64,000 nucleotides of DNA from Laterigemmans sp052161645 (GTDB lineage Bacteria > Planctomycetota > Planctomycetia > Pirellulales > Pirellulaceae). Where the stretch lies: the NCBI GenBank assembly GCA_052161645.1, contig CP197414.1; one strand, written 5' to 3'. The translations under genes were made by a program, and so were the position numbers. The notes beneath the pieces were generated by a model that saw nothing but the letters and a program-made list of their open reading frames with translations, had not been told where the DNA came from and did no database searches. This document shows positions 17,182 to 25,862 of this stretch, piece by piece; the first letter of the stretch is position 1; each line of letters begins with the position of its first letter.

Positions 17182-18327
17182 TCAATTAGCGCCGATTTCC
17201 ACCAGCTGCTGAGGTGGACGTTGGCGATTGGCCTGGACTGCCTTCATCTCTTGCTCGGGGGGAACCAACTGATAAAAGACATCCCGCTGCCGAGGCTCAA
17301 ACCCTAACTCTTCGATCGCTGCGCGGATTTGATCGAGCGTCAAGAAGTGGACAGTACCCGCTTCGGCAACGACGTTCTCCTCAATCATCAAACTGCCCAT
17401 GTCGTTGGCCCCATAGAGCATCGCCAACTGGCCAATCTTTAACCCTTGCGTAACCCAGCTCGACTGGATGCTGGGGAAATTGTCGAGGTAAAGTCGAGCG
17501 ACAGCTTGGGTCTTTAGGTATTCAAAAGCGCCGACGTGTGGCAGCTCTGACATCTCCGTGTTGTCGGGCTGGAACGTCCAGCAAATGAAAGCGGTAAATC
17601 CCTTCGTTTCGTCTTGCAGTTGCCGCAACCGCTCCAGATGTTCGATCCGCTCAGCCAAAGTCTCGACATGCCCAAACATCATCGTGGCGGTGCTGATGCC
17701 TCCCATGTCATGCCAAGTCCGCATCACGTTCAGCCAATCATCGGTCATCACTTTACCGCGGGTAATTTCCGCCCGCACGCGATCGACCAAAATTTCCGCA
17801 CCGCCGCCGGGGATGCTCCCTAAGCCGGCTGCCTTTAACCGTTCGAGCACGGTCTTCAAAGGCAATTTGTTGACCTTGGTGAAATGGTGGTATTCCGGCG
17901 GGCTAAAGCCATGGATATTTAATTCAGGAAACTCGCGTTTGATGTCGCTGAGCATCTCCTCGTACCACTCCAGCTTGTAATGCGGATGCAAGCCACCCTG
18001 GAGTAAAATCTGGTTGCCACCAAGTTCGACCGTCTCGCGAACCTTATCGAGCAGTTCGGTTCGCGAGAGCACATAACCCTCATCACTCTTAGGACCGCGA
18101 TAAAACGCGCAAAAGTCGCAAACCGCCGTGCAGATATTGGTGTAGTTAATGTTTCGGTCGATGTTGTAGGTGCGATAATTTTCCGGATGCAAGCGGCGGG
18201 AAACTTCGTCAGCCGCCCCGCCAATAGCCGTCAAGTCGTGGCTTTGCAGCAGCTGCAACCCGTCGTCTGGTGTTAGCCGCTGGCCGTCGATCGCTTTATC
18301 TAAAATATGTCGCACGCTCATCTTCAA
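17182..18327 (-). CDS. mqnC: Cyclic dehypoxanthinyl futalosine synthase (radical SAM)
   Basis: 381 residues. The radical SAM cluster motif is C66-x3-C70-x2-C73 in TNICTAVCDFCAFYR, which is the MqnC form. GSIPGGGAEIL and the C-terminal region also match. MqnC cyclises dehypoxanthine futalosine in the futalosine route to menaquinone. Its start overlaps the end of mqnA by 4 bases, so the pair is coupled, and both act in the same pathway. It may begin at M1 or at M3. Confidence 0.94.
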   Translation of the reverse strand: MKMSVRHILDKAIDGQRLTPDDGLQLLQSHDLTAIGGAADEVSRRLHPENYRTYNIDRNINYTNICTAVCDFCAFYRGPKSDEGYVLSRTELLDKVRETVELGGNQILLQGGLHPHYKLEWYEEMLSDIKREFPELNIHGFSPPEYHHFTKVNKLPLKTVLERLKAAGLGSIPGGGAEILVDRVRAEITRGKVMTDDWLNVMRTWHDMGGISTATMMFGHVETLAERIEHLERLRQLQDETKGFTAFICWTFQPDNTEMSELPHVGAFEYLKTQAVARLYLDNFPSIQSSWVTQGLKIGQLAMLYGANDMGSLMIEENVVAEAGTVHFLTLDQIRAAIEELGFEPRQRDVFYQLVPPEQEMKAVQANRQRPPQQLVEIGAN

Positions 18328-19136
18328 TTCACCTGAGAAATTTCGTCAGCATTCGAGGCGGTTCCGCCCAATAATCCTAATTCAGTAGCATGGCGGCGGA
18401 ACCATTCCAACCCACGCCGTTCACCCGCACCCAAATAAAAGTGCAAGTTGTCTGCAAAGTAAGTCAGACAGTCGCTGACCGTCAGCCCCAGCGGTCCCGC
18501 TTCACGATGAGCAATCGCTTCGAACTGCTCCAAGCCTTGATCGCGAGCCGCTTCCAGCACGGGAGCCAAGGCGATCGTATCGACATCAGGCCGGGCAGCC
18601 CACACGGCAAACACAAAGGGCAGTTCGCTCCAGCGACACCAACGATCGCCAAGGTCCCAAATCTCCTGATAAGTCCCCACGGGAGGATGCATCGCGCGGT
18701 CGCCAATCATTAACAACGCGTCGGCGTCAATCTGATCAGCCGAGGCGGTGATCGGAAAGGGACGCAGCTCGGGTTTGAGACCGAATTGGTTCCACAACAA
18801 AATCCGCACCAACGCTTGGCTGGTACGACTCCCCTCATCCAATGCCAACGTGCGAATCTGCTCGACGGGACACCGACTGAGCAAACGGACACTCCAAACC
18901 GGCCCGCGACAACCAATCACGGCGTTGGAAACTAGCTGGTAAGACGGGTCGCGAAAATACTCAATGGCGGGAATCAAAGCAGCATCCAGTTCGCCCGCCC
19001 CCAGTCCATCGGCAAGCCGGCTGGGAAGGTCGAAAATCAACTCCGCGGTCGGATCGAGTTGGTCACGCAAACGCTCGGCCAAACCGCAAACCAGCGGTCG
19101 GGTGTTCAGGTAGGAAACAGCTCCAACGCGTAACAT
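18324..19136 (-). CDS. mqnA: Chorismate dehydratase of the futalosine pathway
   Basis: 270 residues from ATG 19136, beginning LRVGAVSYLNTRPLVCGL, the usual start of MqnA. It has the periplasmic-binding-protein-like fold used by this soluble enzyme, with LIFDLPSRLADGL and ALDEGSRTSQALVRILL. MqnA dehydrates chorismate to 3-enolpyruvylbenzoate, the first committed step of futalosine-type menaquinone synthesis. A reading frame to 19238 exists, but the extra 34 residues do not fit the family. First gene of the mqnA-mqnC unit. Confidence 0.92.
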   Translation of the reverse strand: MLRVGAVSYLNTRPLVCGLAERLRDQLDPTAELIFDLPSRLADGLGAGELDAALIPAIEYFRDPSYQLVSNAVIGCRGPVWSVRLLSRCPVEQIRTLALDEGSRTSQALVRILLWNQFGLKPELRPFPITASADQIDADALLMIGDRAMHPPVGTYQEIWDLGDRWCRWSELPFVFAVWAARPDVDTIALAPVLEAARDQGLEQFEAIAHREAGPLGLTVSDCLTYFADNLHFYLGAGERRGLEWFRRHATELGLLGGTASNADEISQVN

Positions 19137-19326
19137 GATTTTTCGCTTTCTCGTTCGCTTTCCAGTTTCCCGCACGACCCGTTGTCTGCCACAGTTGTTA
19201 AACCGCCCAAAAAAAACCGCGGTAACTGGCTGTGCCAACGCCCAGTATGCCCAATAACGCGTCGGCTAGCTACGCCAGACGGCCGACCCACTGGTTTGAC
19301 GAGGTTATCAGCCTGGCAACGAGCGG

Positions 19327-20085
19327 CTAACTGGCCTCAGATTCCCCGCTCAAAGATAGTTCCTCGACATTCGAGAACCAGTACTGCGGCAGCGGCGCAG
19401 TGACCGTGGTTCGGACACCCGTCTTGGGATGATGAAAGGTCAAGCGTCTCGCATGGAGGGCAATTAGACGTTCACGATCCGAAGTGGCTTCTGTTCCGAA
19501 AGGGTGCTGCGGCGGTGATTGCTGCGGCGGTGATTGATAGAGTGCATCGCCGAGCAGGGGAAAACCACGAACCGCACATTGCAGGCGAATTTGATGCATG
19601 CGGCCCGTTTGCAGTTCAATCTCCAGCAAGCTGGCCGGCTGTCCATTGGGCAAGCAGAGCGATTGAATGACTTGATAGTTGAGGATTGCTTGGCGGCCGC
19701 CGGGCGCATCGGGAGCAACGATTTCAGCTTGCGCTTGGCCAGGAATTTTCCGCATCCAGTCGATCCATTCACCGGTCCATGGTTTTACTTGGCCGGCGAC
19801 AATGGCGAGATACGTTTTGCCGATCTTGCGTGATTGAAACTGTTCGCCAAAACGCCTGGCGGCGCGGACGTTGCGGGCAACCAAAACAGCTCCGCTAACC
19901 GGACGATCAATGCGATGAGCGAAAGCCAAGTAAGTACCCAGGTTGGGCAACGCCCTCAGCCGAGACTCCAGGGATGCAATCTCCGCGGGGGCTTGCGTTA
20001 ACAACCCAGCCGGTTTGTTAACCACCAGCGCCAGGTTATCCTGCCAAAGAATTTCGATATCCACGGGTTCCATCAAGTTCGCCAT
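19327..20085 (-). CDS. RluA-family pseudouridine synthase
   Basis: 252 residues. The catalytic motif is HRIDRPVSGAVLVARN, with the Asp that attacks uridine; the opening LWQDNLALVVNKPAGLLTQ and the RMHQIRLQCAVRGFPLLGDALY motif are typical of RluA relatives. No S4 domain is present, so it resembles TruC/RluA-type enzymes rather than RluC/D. Target RNA unknown. A 15-base tandem duplication (19506-19535) adds the repeated peptide QSPPQ near residue 195. Start at ATG 20085 or 20073; longer forms lack support. Confidence 0.9.
   Translation of the reverse strand: MANLMEPVDIEILWQDNLALVVNKPAGLLTQAPAEIASLESRLRALPNLGTYLAFAHRIDRPVSGAVLVARNVRAARRFGEQFQSRKIGKTYLAIVAGQVKPWTGEWIDWMRKIPGQAQAEIVAPDAPGGRQAILNYQVIQSLCLPNGQPASLLEIELQTGRMHQIRLQCAVRGFPLLGDALYQSPPQQSPPQHPFGTEATSDRERLIALHARRLTFHHPKTGVRTTVTAPLPQYWFSNVEELSLSGESEAS
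19506..19535. repeat. 15-bp in-frame tandem duplication
   Basis: Two perfect copies of GCTGCGGCGGTGATT in tandem inside the pseudouridine synthase gene. On the coding strand they encode a repeated five-residue block (SPPQQ-type) in a loop just before the C-terminal part. Confidence 0.9.
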
Positions 20086-20181
20086 CCATCCATTACGTTC
20101 GCCACCCGGGCAAGAATTATCATCCAGCGGGATTCGTTTATCCCGGGGGCGCAAAAAAAAACGAGAGACCCCGGCCACGAG

Positions 20182-20370
20182 GTGCGAGAAAAGCTGGAAC
20201 AGTTTTTCCGCGACACCTACACGAGTCTCTCGTTCTGCCTGTTTTATTCTGCATTACGTATTGGTCAAGAGCGACAGCAAGAAATCATTGCTCTAAATTT
20301 GTTAACTCGGTTTCCTCGCGAGCGCAAGTTCGTTCAAAATGAAGCCTTCGCTTTGCTCGCCCACGCATGA
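20182..20370 (+). CDS. Possible small protein overlapping the next gene
   Basis: An open frame of 62 codons from GTG 20182 that ends in TGA sharing 4 bases (ATGA) with the ATG at 20367 of the next gene. The translation (LEQFFRDTYTSLSFCLFYSA, then LNLLTRFPRERKFV) looks protein-like and has no family I recognise. Support is only the coupled overlap and a reasonable composition. It fills an otherwise empty 280-base space between the divergent pseudouridine synthase and DHPS-like genes, so it could equally be leader sequence. Confidence 0.3.
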   Translation: MREKLEQFFRDTYTSLSFCLFYSALRIGQERQQEIIALNLLTRFPRERKFVQNEAFALLAHA

Positions 20371-21815
20371 CCGCGCCTCGCTTTAAGTGCTTCACCTCGA
20401 CGATGTCAGACTCTGTAAAGAACCGCCGTCATCTCCATTTTATTACGGGCCGCTTGGCCGAGCACAGCCTTCGCTGCACTGTCGAAGAAGTGGCAAAAAC
20501 TCAAGGTTTTTCCTATTCAATCGGCGTCGCTCCGATCACCGTTGCGGCTTTAATGACACCGCATTGGCTGCTGCGACATTTTGAAATCCCAGCATCCGCG
20601 ACTGAAGTTATCTTGCCCGGCTTCATCGGTGAAGCGATTGATTCACTGCGCGCGGCGACAACTGCCGAGGTGCGAATTGGACCGAAAGATCTGCGCGACT
20701 TGCCGGAGTTTTTAGGAGCAAAAAAAAGTTTACCAATTGACCTTTCCCAATACAAAATTGAGATCATCGCCGAGATCAATCATGCGCCGCGACTGTCGCT
20801 TGAGGAACTGGTAACGATCGCCCAGCAGTTGCGCGCCGACGGTGCCGATGTCATCGACTTGGGTTGCCAACCCGGTCAACAGTGGGAGCAAGTAGGCGAA
20901 GCGGTGGGGGAACTTGTCTCGTTGGGTCTGCGCGTTTCGATTGATTCCTTTGACCCACAAGAAGTTGCCGCGGGTTGCCGTCAAGGAGCCGAGCTCGTGC
21001 TGTCGGTAAACAGTTCAAACGCGGCCTTAGCGAAAGCTTGGGAGACCGAGGTTGTGGCGATTCCCGATACGCCTCAAGACATCCCTTCGCTGTTACGAAC
21101 GATCGAGATCCTGAGCCGCGACAAGGTGCCCTTTCGCATCGATCCCATCTTAGAACCGATCGGTTGCGGGTGCGCGGAGAGCTTGGTCCGCTATCATAGC
21201 TTGCGGCAACAATTCCCCGAAGTCGAAATGATGATGGGGATTGGTAATTTGACCGAGTTGACCGATGTCGACTCGGCCGGCATCAACGTGCTGCTGTTGG
21301 GCATTTGCGCCGAGCTGCGAGTGCACAGCGTGCTGACCACGCAAGTTATCAATTGGGCCAGAACGTCGGTCCGCGAGTGCGATCGGGCACGTCGTTTGGT
21401 GCACTACGCGGCCCAGCGGGGCACTCCGCCCAAACGACTCGATGACGCCCTGGTGATGCTCCGCGATCCACGTTTAAAACCGCACCCACCCGGCACCTTC
21501 AACCAATTGGCAACCACCATTCGCGACAATAATTATCGGTTGTTCGCCGAGCAAGGCGCGCTGCACTTGGTTTCCGCCGGCTTGCATCTACAAGGCCCAG
21601 ACCCGTTCGCCCTGTTCGATGAATTGCTGGCCCGCGAACAATCGGCAAACGTCGATGTGTCGCACGCTTTCTACTTGGGATTTGAGATGGCCAAAGCCTT
21701 AACCGCTCTGCAACTGGGGAAACAGTACAACCAAGACCAGGCCTTGCAGTGGGGACACTTGACGCAGCCGGAAAACATGCATCGCCTCCGCCGCGGACGG
21801 AAACAAACCGGCTAA
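20367..21815 (+). CDS. DUF6513 and dihydropteroate synthase-like protein
   Basis: 482 residues. The N-terminal part (about 20-125, LHFITGRLAEHSLR) fits DUF6513. Residues about 130-370 form a dihydropteroate-synthase-type barrel: IIAEINHAPRLSLEEL, ADGADVIDLGCQPG, RVSIDSFDP and RIDPILEPIGCG. Proteins of this build are found with tetrahydromethanopterin genes in methylotrophs and planctomycetes and are thought to act on the pterin and p-aminobenzoate-derived moiety. True folate DHPS is shorter and lacks the N-terminal domain. ATG 20403 is an alternative start. DUF447, pabA and a hexulose-phosphate-synthase-like gene elsewhere in the window fit the same theme. Confidence 0.8.
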   Translation: MTAPRFKCFTSTMSDSVKNRRHLHFITGRLAEHSLRCTVEEVAKTQGFSYSIGVAPITVAALMTPHWLLRHFEIPASATEVILPGFIGEAIDSLRAATTAEVRIGPKDLRDLPEFLGAKKSLPIDLSQYKIEIIAEINHAPRLSLEELVTIAQQLRADGADVIDLGCQPGQQWEQVGEAVGELVSLGLRVSIDSFDPQEVAAGCRQGAELVLSVNSSNAALAKAWETEVVAIPDTPQDIPSLLRTIEILSRDKVPFRIDPILEPIGCGCAESLVRYHSLRQQFPEVEMMMGIGNLTELTDVDSAGINVLLLGICAELRVHSVLTTQVINWARTSVRECDRARRLVHYAAQRGTPPKRLDDALVMLRDPRLKPHPPGTFNQLATTIRDNNYRLFAEQGALHLVSAGLHLQGPDPFALFDELLAREQSANVDVSHAFYLGFEMAKALTALQLGKQYNQDQALQWGHLTQPENMHRLRRGRKQTG

Positions 21816-21860
21816 CCGCTCAATAATCGAATTTGATCGCGCTTACGTTGACGGCCTTCG

Positions 21861-21869
21861 TGGTATAAT
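21861..21869 (+). promoter_or_regulatory. Extended -10 promoter for the Uma2 gene
   Basis: TGGTATAAT, a consensus -10 (TATAAT) with the extended TGn element, 65 bases before the Uma2 start codon. No good -35 is found at 16-18 bases, which is normal for extended -10 promoters. Confidence 0.5.
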
Positions 21870-21934
21870 TGGATGATTTATGTCGATGCCGCGGTGGGCA
21901 TCACGACGCAGAGGAATCATCTCGGGAGCACGCA

Positions 21935-22516
21935 ATGAGTAGGGCATTCAGTCACGCGAAATCGGACTTCAAAATGTCCATGGCCGAATACGCGCAGTGG
22001 GAGCCTATGCAGCCCGAGAAACACGAGTACTGGGATGGGCACGTTTACTCGCAGGCGGGAGGATCGCGGAAACACAGTCTCGTTGCCGCGAATCTCGTTC
22101 GGGTGGTGGGAAACTTGTTAATTGGCCAGCCCTGCGAGGCTCGTGGCAGCGACATGCGGATTCACGTTCGCCCGACCGGTTATCATGCTTACCCCGATCT
22201 TTCCGTCGCATGCCCGCCGCTTGAGGGCGATTCAGACCAAGTGATCAGCAACCCTGTTTTGATTGCGGAAGTTTTGTTCCCCAGCACCGAAGACTTTGAT
22301 CGAGGAACAAAGTTCGGCCATTATCGCACGATCGAATCGCTGCGAGAGTATTTGGTACTGTGGCAGGATATGGCAAAACTCGAACTACACACGCGGACCC
22401 CTGAAGGTTATTGGTTGCTGCGTGAACTGAGCGGCATTGATCAATCGATCAATTTGGCGAGCCTCGGCGGTGCCACCATCTCGCTGGCTGACATCTACGA
22501 CAAAGTCGAGTTGTAA
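21935..22516 (+). CDS. Uma2-family (DUF820) putative endonuclease
   Basis: 193 residues from ATG 21935, with CGGGAG 8-13 bases upstream. The restriction-endonuclease-like core is visible: YWDGHVYSQAGGSRKHS, YPDLSVAC (Asp), LIAEVLFPST (Glu) and DRGTKFGHYR (Lys). Uma2 proteins are widespread, often in many copies, in cyanobacteria and planctomycetes; they are assumed to be nucleases but have little experimental study. The gene stands alone behind its own promoter. Confidence 0.9.
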   Translation: MSRAFSHAKSDFKMSMAEYAQWEPMQPEKHEYWDGHVYSQAGGSRKHSLVAANLVRVVGNLLIGQPCEARGSDMRIHVRPTGYHAYPDLSVACPPLEGDSDQVISNPVLIAEVLFPSTEDFDRGTKFGHYRTIESLREYLVLWQDMAKLELHTRTPEGYWLLRELSGIDQSINLASLGGATISLADIYDKVEL

Positions 22517-22780
22517 CGTTTTTTCGCGGTGCTGCTAGCCGCCAATCTCCGCAGTCTTCCTTCATCTCCGCCCATCTCCACTTCCGCGGGCGGAAACAAA
22601 CTGGAGAATCGCGCTAGCTGTAGCGGCCGTTAAGATCGATGCCTCATATCCAATCGGACGATTTCAGTTCTCGATCAGTAATCGTCCTGGTGATTGCCGA
22701 TGGTTTCTTTCGCGGCGATAGCACAGTTGTTGTTCGCCGTGACCGTCGTACCGTGGCGAGCATCGTTGGGGGGTTCCGAA

Positions 22781-23074
22781 ATGCAAATGACCCGAAACCG
22801 CTATTTCCTGCTGGGCGTTTTGTTAGTCCTGTTGGGAGTTCAGTTCCGCATGGTTGAATCGTTCGTGTTAAACGAACCGACCACGCGAGTGCTCGCCAAA
22901 ATGACGCAAGGGACCCCGGTCGCCAGCAACGATCGGATGTCGGCTTTCATGTTGGAGGTACATCCCAATCCAACCAAGCGAGTCGCTCCACCCCGTTGGC
23001 TAGGCTTGGCAATGATTGCCGCCGGAACGGTGGTTGCCTTGCACGCGATTGCCATCCCCAAGAACCAAGGCTAA
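22781..23074 (+). CDS. Small two-helix membrane protein
   Basis: 97 residues from ATG 22781 (MQMTRNRYFLLG). Two hydrophobic segments, about residues 8-25 and 75-90, flank a polar loop; the C terminus is short and basic (PKNQG). No family is recognised. An upstream extension to 22694 gives an implausible hydrophobic leader. The 264 bases before it hold no recognised signal. It may be cotranscribed with the next gene, 99 bases on. Confidence 0.6.
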   Translation: MQMTRNRYFLLGVLLVLLGVQFRMVESFVLNEPTTRVLAKMTQGTPVASNDRMSAFMLEVHPNPTKRVAPPRWLGLAMIAAGTVVALHAIAIPKNQG

Positions 23075-23173
23075 CGCGTCGCAAGACGAGTCCACTGAGA
23101 CGAGCGAAGCGTCAAGCTGCGTGCTTGACCAAGCTAAGGAACGCTCCAAGGATGGAGCGATGGCGAATTACCA

Positions 23174-23647
23174 ATGGAGTGGCGACTCACCGAATTGGAA
23201 TTTGCGGTTATGATCCTGTTGCCTCTGATGATTGTTTGGTTGAAGCGGCCCATGAGCTTTGCCGCCGGCCCACGTTGGGCGTGCGGGATCAGCCTCGCCA
23301 TCGGACTCACAATTGCCTTGCCGTCGCGGTCTCACGTTTCCGCTGCAGCCCCGGCTGGCCTAGCCACGGTGAACTTGGCGCTCGAAGGCAAGCAACGGGA
23401 AGGTACTCGCGTTAACGGTTTGGTCGGCAGCCTCACGCAGGCCGCCCGACGTTGGACCTTCACCAGCGAAGCGGGTGACATTACTTACCGAATTTTAGAA
23501 AACCAATCGCTGGAACGCATTGTCAAAGCAATCCAAGAAGACCCAGAAGACATTCATTGGAAAGTTAGCGGGCAGCTGACTGAATTCCTGGATGAAAATT
23601 TTCTCTTGATCGAACGCACCGAGCGTTCCGCAAGAGCAAAAAAGTAA
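23174..23647 (+). CDS. Hypothetical exported or membrane-anchored protein
   Basis: 157 residues. Hydrophobic stretches at about 12-25 and 38-52 suggest a membrane anchor or signal region. The mature part has a compact alpha/beta pattern (ARRWTFTSEAGDITYRILENQ, then LERIVKAIQEDPEDIHWKVSG) and a basic end. No family is recognised. ATG 23210 is an alternative start. It precedes the response regulator gene by about 135 bases. Confidence 0.6.
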   Translation: MEWRLTELEFAVMILLPLMIVWLKRPMSFAAGPRWACGISLAIGLTIALPSRSHVSAAAPAGLATVNLALEGKQREGTRVNGLVGSLTQAARRWTFTSEAGDITYRILENQSLERIVKAIQEDPEDIHWKVSGQLTEFLDENFLLIERTERSARAKK

Positions 23648-23782
23648 GTTTTGATTTGCAGATGACTTTGAGATGAAAACCAAAGCTGATGTGATGTAAT
23701 TTTTACCCGACGTCGTCGCAATGCTGGGGCAGGCAGCTGACGAATCGAGTTGATCCCCATGTTCCTCCGCAAGAATAATTTA

Positions 23783-24445
23783 ATGCCCATCAATTTATTT
23801 ATCATCGATCGCCTCGAAATCTCCCGCGCGGGAATTCGCTCCGCCGTTGATGAGACTTCCGACCTGATAGTTACCGAAGAGTTTTCCGACTTGGATTCGG
23901 CCAGGACCGCACTCAAAGCGTCCGCTCCCGATATCCTGCTGATCGACTTCGCTTCCGAAAAAGAACACTCCCCCAACCAACTTGTCGAATTAGTCAGCGA
24001 GTATCCCGATCTCAAGGTGCTGGTTTATTCGGCTCAAGATAGTCACGACGAAGCATGGACGGTGCTGCGTGGGGGAGCCTGTGGTTTTATTTCCAAGAAT
24101 GCCCGCTTGGCGGAAGTCATCGTGGCAATTCGCAGCGTCTATGATGGACGCATCTTTGTTTGCCACTCTCCCCAGTCGCCACTAAACGCTGGCAACGGCC
24201 CCCATTTGCCAAACGCTCTCGGCAACCCCGTCCCCACGGTTGCCGGCCTGAGCCAACGAGAATGCCAAGTCTTAGGACTGGTGGCGGAGGGATTCACCAA
24301 CAAGCAGATCGCCCAGCAACTGTTCCTGTCAGTGAAAACCGTGGAGACCTATCGCTCTCGGGTGATGCGGAAAGCCGGACTGGCCGATCGCGCGGCGGCA
24401 ATTCGCTTTGCTCGCCAAGCCGGACTCTGCAACACGGCCGGCTAA
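23783..24445 (+). CDS. NarL/FixJ-type response regulator
   Basis: 220 residues. A receiver domain (about 1-120) has the phospho-acceptor Asp55 in LLIDFASE and Lys105 in GFISKNA; of the usual pair of acidic residues near the start only Asp9 is kept, the next being Arg10. A LuxR-type helix-turn-helix follows (about 157-210: LSQRECQVLGLVAEGFTNKQIAQQL, then VKTVETYRSRVMRKAGL). ATG 23783 gives the normal receiver start; two ATGs further upstream are possible. No histidine kinase is adjacent. It lies directly upstream of the secretin locus and may regulate it (inference). Confidence 0.9.
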   Translation: MPINLFIIDRLEISRAGIRSAVDETSDLIVTEEFSDLDSARTALKASAPDILLIDFASEKEHSPNQLVELVSEYPDLKVLVYSAQDSHDEAWTVLRGGACGFISKNARLAEVIVAIRSVYDGRIFVCHSPQSPLNAGNGPHLPNALGNPVPTVAGLSQRECQVLGLVAEGFTNKQIAQQLFLSVKTVETYRSRVMRKAGLADRAAAIRFARQAGLCNTAG

Positions 24446-24840
24446 GCATTCACCGGTGAGATGAATTTGGCACGTGGCAAGCAAAACTCGGCCATCTCGG
24501 TGCGGGTTTTGCAGGTCGTCATCCCCTACGCGCAGAGGGTTTCGGCCGCCTTTCTGTCGGGTATAAGCTGACTTCCGCGAATTCTTGTTTGCCACCTTGC
24601 GGCCGTGAAATACGGTTCTTTTAACAGCCGATTTGGCTGCCGCTGGATTCCCAGCAAGTTTCAGTTGACCTGATGTGGAAAACCCTACACCCTCCCTGGC
24701 TTCGACAGCATTCAGGAATTTTGGGGGTTGAGATTGGCCGCTTGGCAGCCTCGTAAAGCGGCGGCCAGACCAAGTCCACTAGGAAAGCTAGAAGCACCTT
24801 TTTTTTCTTCTCTTTCCATTCGTTATGGAGTCTAGATCCA
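24446..24840. other. Intergenic region before the secretin locus
   Basis: 395 bases without a convincing gene. It presumably holds the promoter of the four-gene run that begins at 24841. A near-palindromic GTGGAAAACCCTACAC at about 24674-24689 is a possible operator, but this rests on one occurrence. A polypyrimidine run with eight T follows near 24799-24815. No good -35/-10 pair was found. Confidence 0.4.
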
Positions 24841-25362
24841 ATGCAAATCAAGCACTTCGTTTACTCAGCACTGTTTGTGATCGTCGCCAACGGCAGTCTC
24901 GTTGCCCAAACCACTGACACCCAAAAATTTCGCGTTGTTGTCCCAGCAAACATCTCCATCTCGCCCCCAGCCGAAGTCGAGATTACTCATGATGAGTCGG
25001 AAAGCGACCAACCCTTTCCGCAGCAGCAGTGGTTGGTGAAAGGTAATGTCTTGAGTGGTCTTTCGGTGAGCTTTGCCACCGTCACACCCTTCACGCACAC
25101 CACCGCACCTGATTTTAAACGAGACGCGCGTCTAAACTTGGCCGTAGCGGCCTCACTCGGCCCGGCAAATTGGACCGTGGATCAGGCGACCGATCAGACC
25201 GATTACCAAGCGAGTAACCTCGATGCCGTCGTATTGGCGTCGTCCGATGGAGTGGGAAGAGCCACTTTTGACTTAGGTGTCGAGTTTATTACCGACGGTT
25301 TTGGGTCCTTTGCCGCCGGCAATTATGAGACCACCATCGTGGGCACGGTCACGGCAAATTGA
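24841..25362 (+). CDS. Exported beta-rich protein 1 of the secretin locus
   Basis: 173 residues. The signal peptide is MQIKHFVYSALFVIVANGSLVAQ. The mature part is rich in beta-forming residues and begins TQKFRVVVPANISISPPAEV. It ends FGSFAAGNYETTIVGTVTAN, a close resemblance to the last strand of fimbrial-type subunits (AGxYxTxV-type endings). The next protein ends in a related way. I do not recognise a named family. First gene of a run with a second such protein, a secretin and a large exported Ig-like protein, so a surface fibre or secreted substrate is a reasonable guess. Confidence 0.7.
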   Translation: MQIKHFVYSALFVIVANGSLVAQTTDTQKFRVVVPANISISPPAEVEITHDESESDQPFPQQQWLVKGNVLSGLSVSFATVTPFTHTTAPDFKRDARLNLAVAASLGPANWTVDQATDQTDYQASNLDAVVLASSDGVGRATFDLGVEFITDGFGSFAAGNYETTIVGTVTAN

Positions 25363-25379
25363 GCGTTGTGCTTCCCATA

Positions 25380-25844
25380 ATGAAACGCGCTGCCCCGATC
25401 GCTAGCGTGGCCGGTTGTTTGCAACTGGCCTGCTGCTTTGTCACCTGCGGTAGCGCACAGGCAGACTATGCGATTCGTTTTGTCGAGAGGGGTCAGCCCC
25501 CCGGTGAGCTGACACACCACTCACAATGGAATGCCAAATTGGCGAATACTCAGCTGATCTTGGCCTGGAGTTGTACAAAATTCCAAGGCCTCGACAGCAA
25601 ACTGCCTCCCGCTGATGCAACCATGACCATGCGAGTGACGAACACGACGAAATCATTGAAAGCGTATCCCAAAAGTGCTCAGGATCATACCAATATTAGC
25701 CGTGGTGATGACCAGGCGACGACTATCCTCAATCTGGCTGGCAGCGGAGTGGCGACTGTCGAGTTAGTACTTGCCTTGGAGGCCAATTTCCCCATGGCAG
25801 GAGAGTACACCAGCGAAGTCGAAGTGAACATCACGGCTCCATAA
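25380..25844 (+). CDS. Exported beta-rich protein 2 of the secretin locus
   Basis: 154 residues from ATG 25380, 18 bases after the first gene. A signal peptide (about 1-28, ending GSAQA) is followed by DYAIRFVERGQPPGEL, a segment DATMTMRVTNTTKSLK, and the end FPMAGEYTSEVEVNITAP, echoing the end of the upstream protein. It is probably a distant paralogue with a beta-sandwich fold. Cysteines are mostly in the signal region; one lies in WSCTKF. Function unknown. Confidence 0.68.
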   Translation: MKRAAPIASVAGCLQLACCFVTCGSAQADYAIRFVERGQPPGELTHHSQWNAKLANTQLILAWSCTKFQGLDSKLPPADATMTMRVTNTTKSLKAYPKSAQDHTNISRGDDQATTILNLAGSGVATVELVLALEANFPMAGEYTSEVEVNITAP

Positions 25845-25862
25845 AGCAAATCCTAAATCGAT

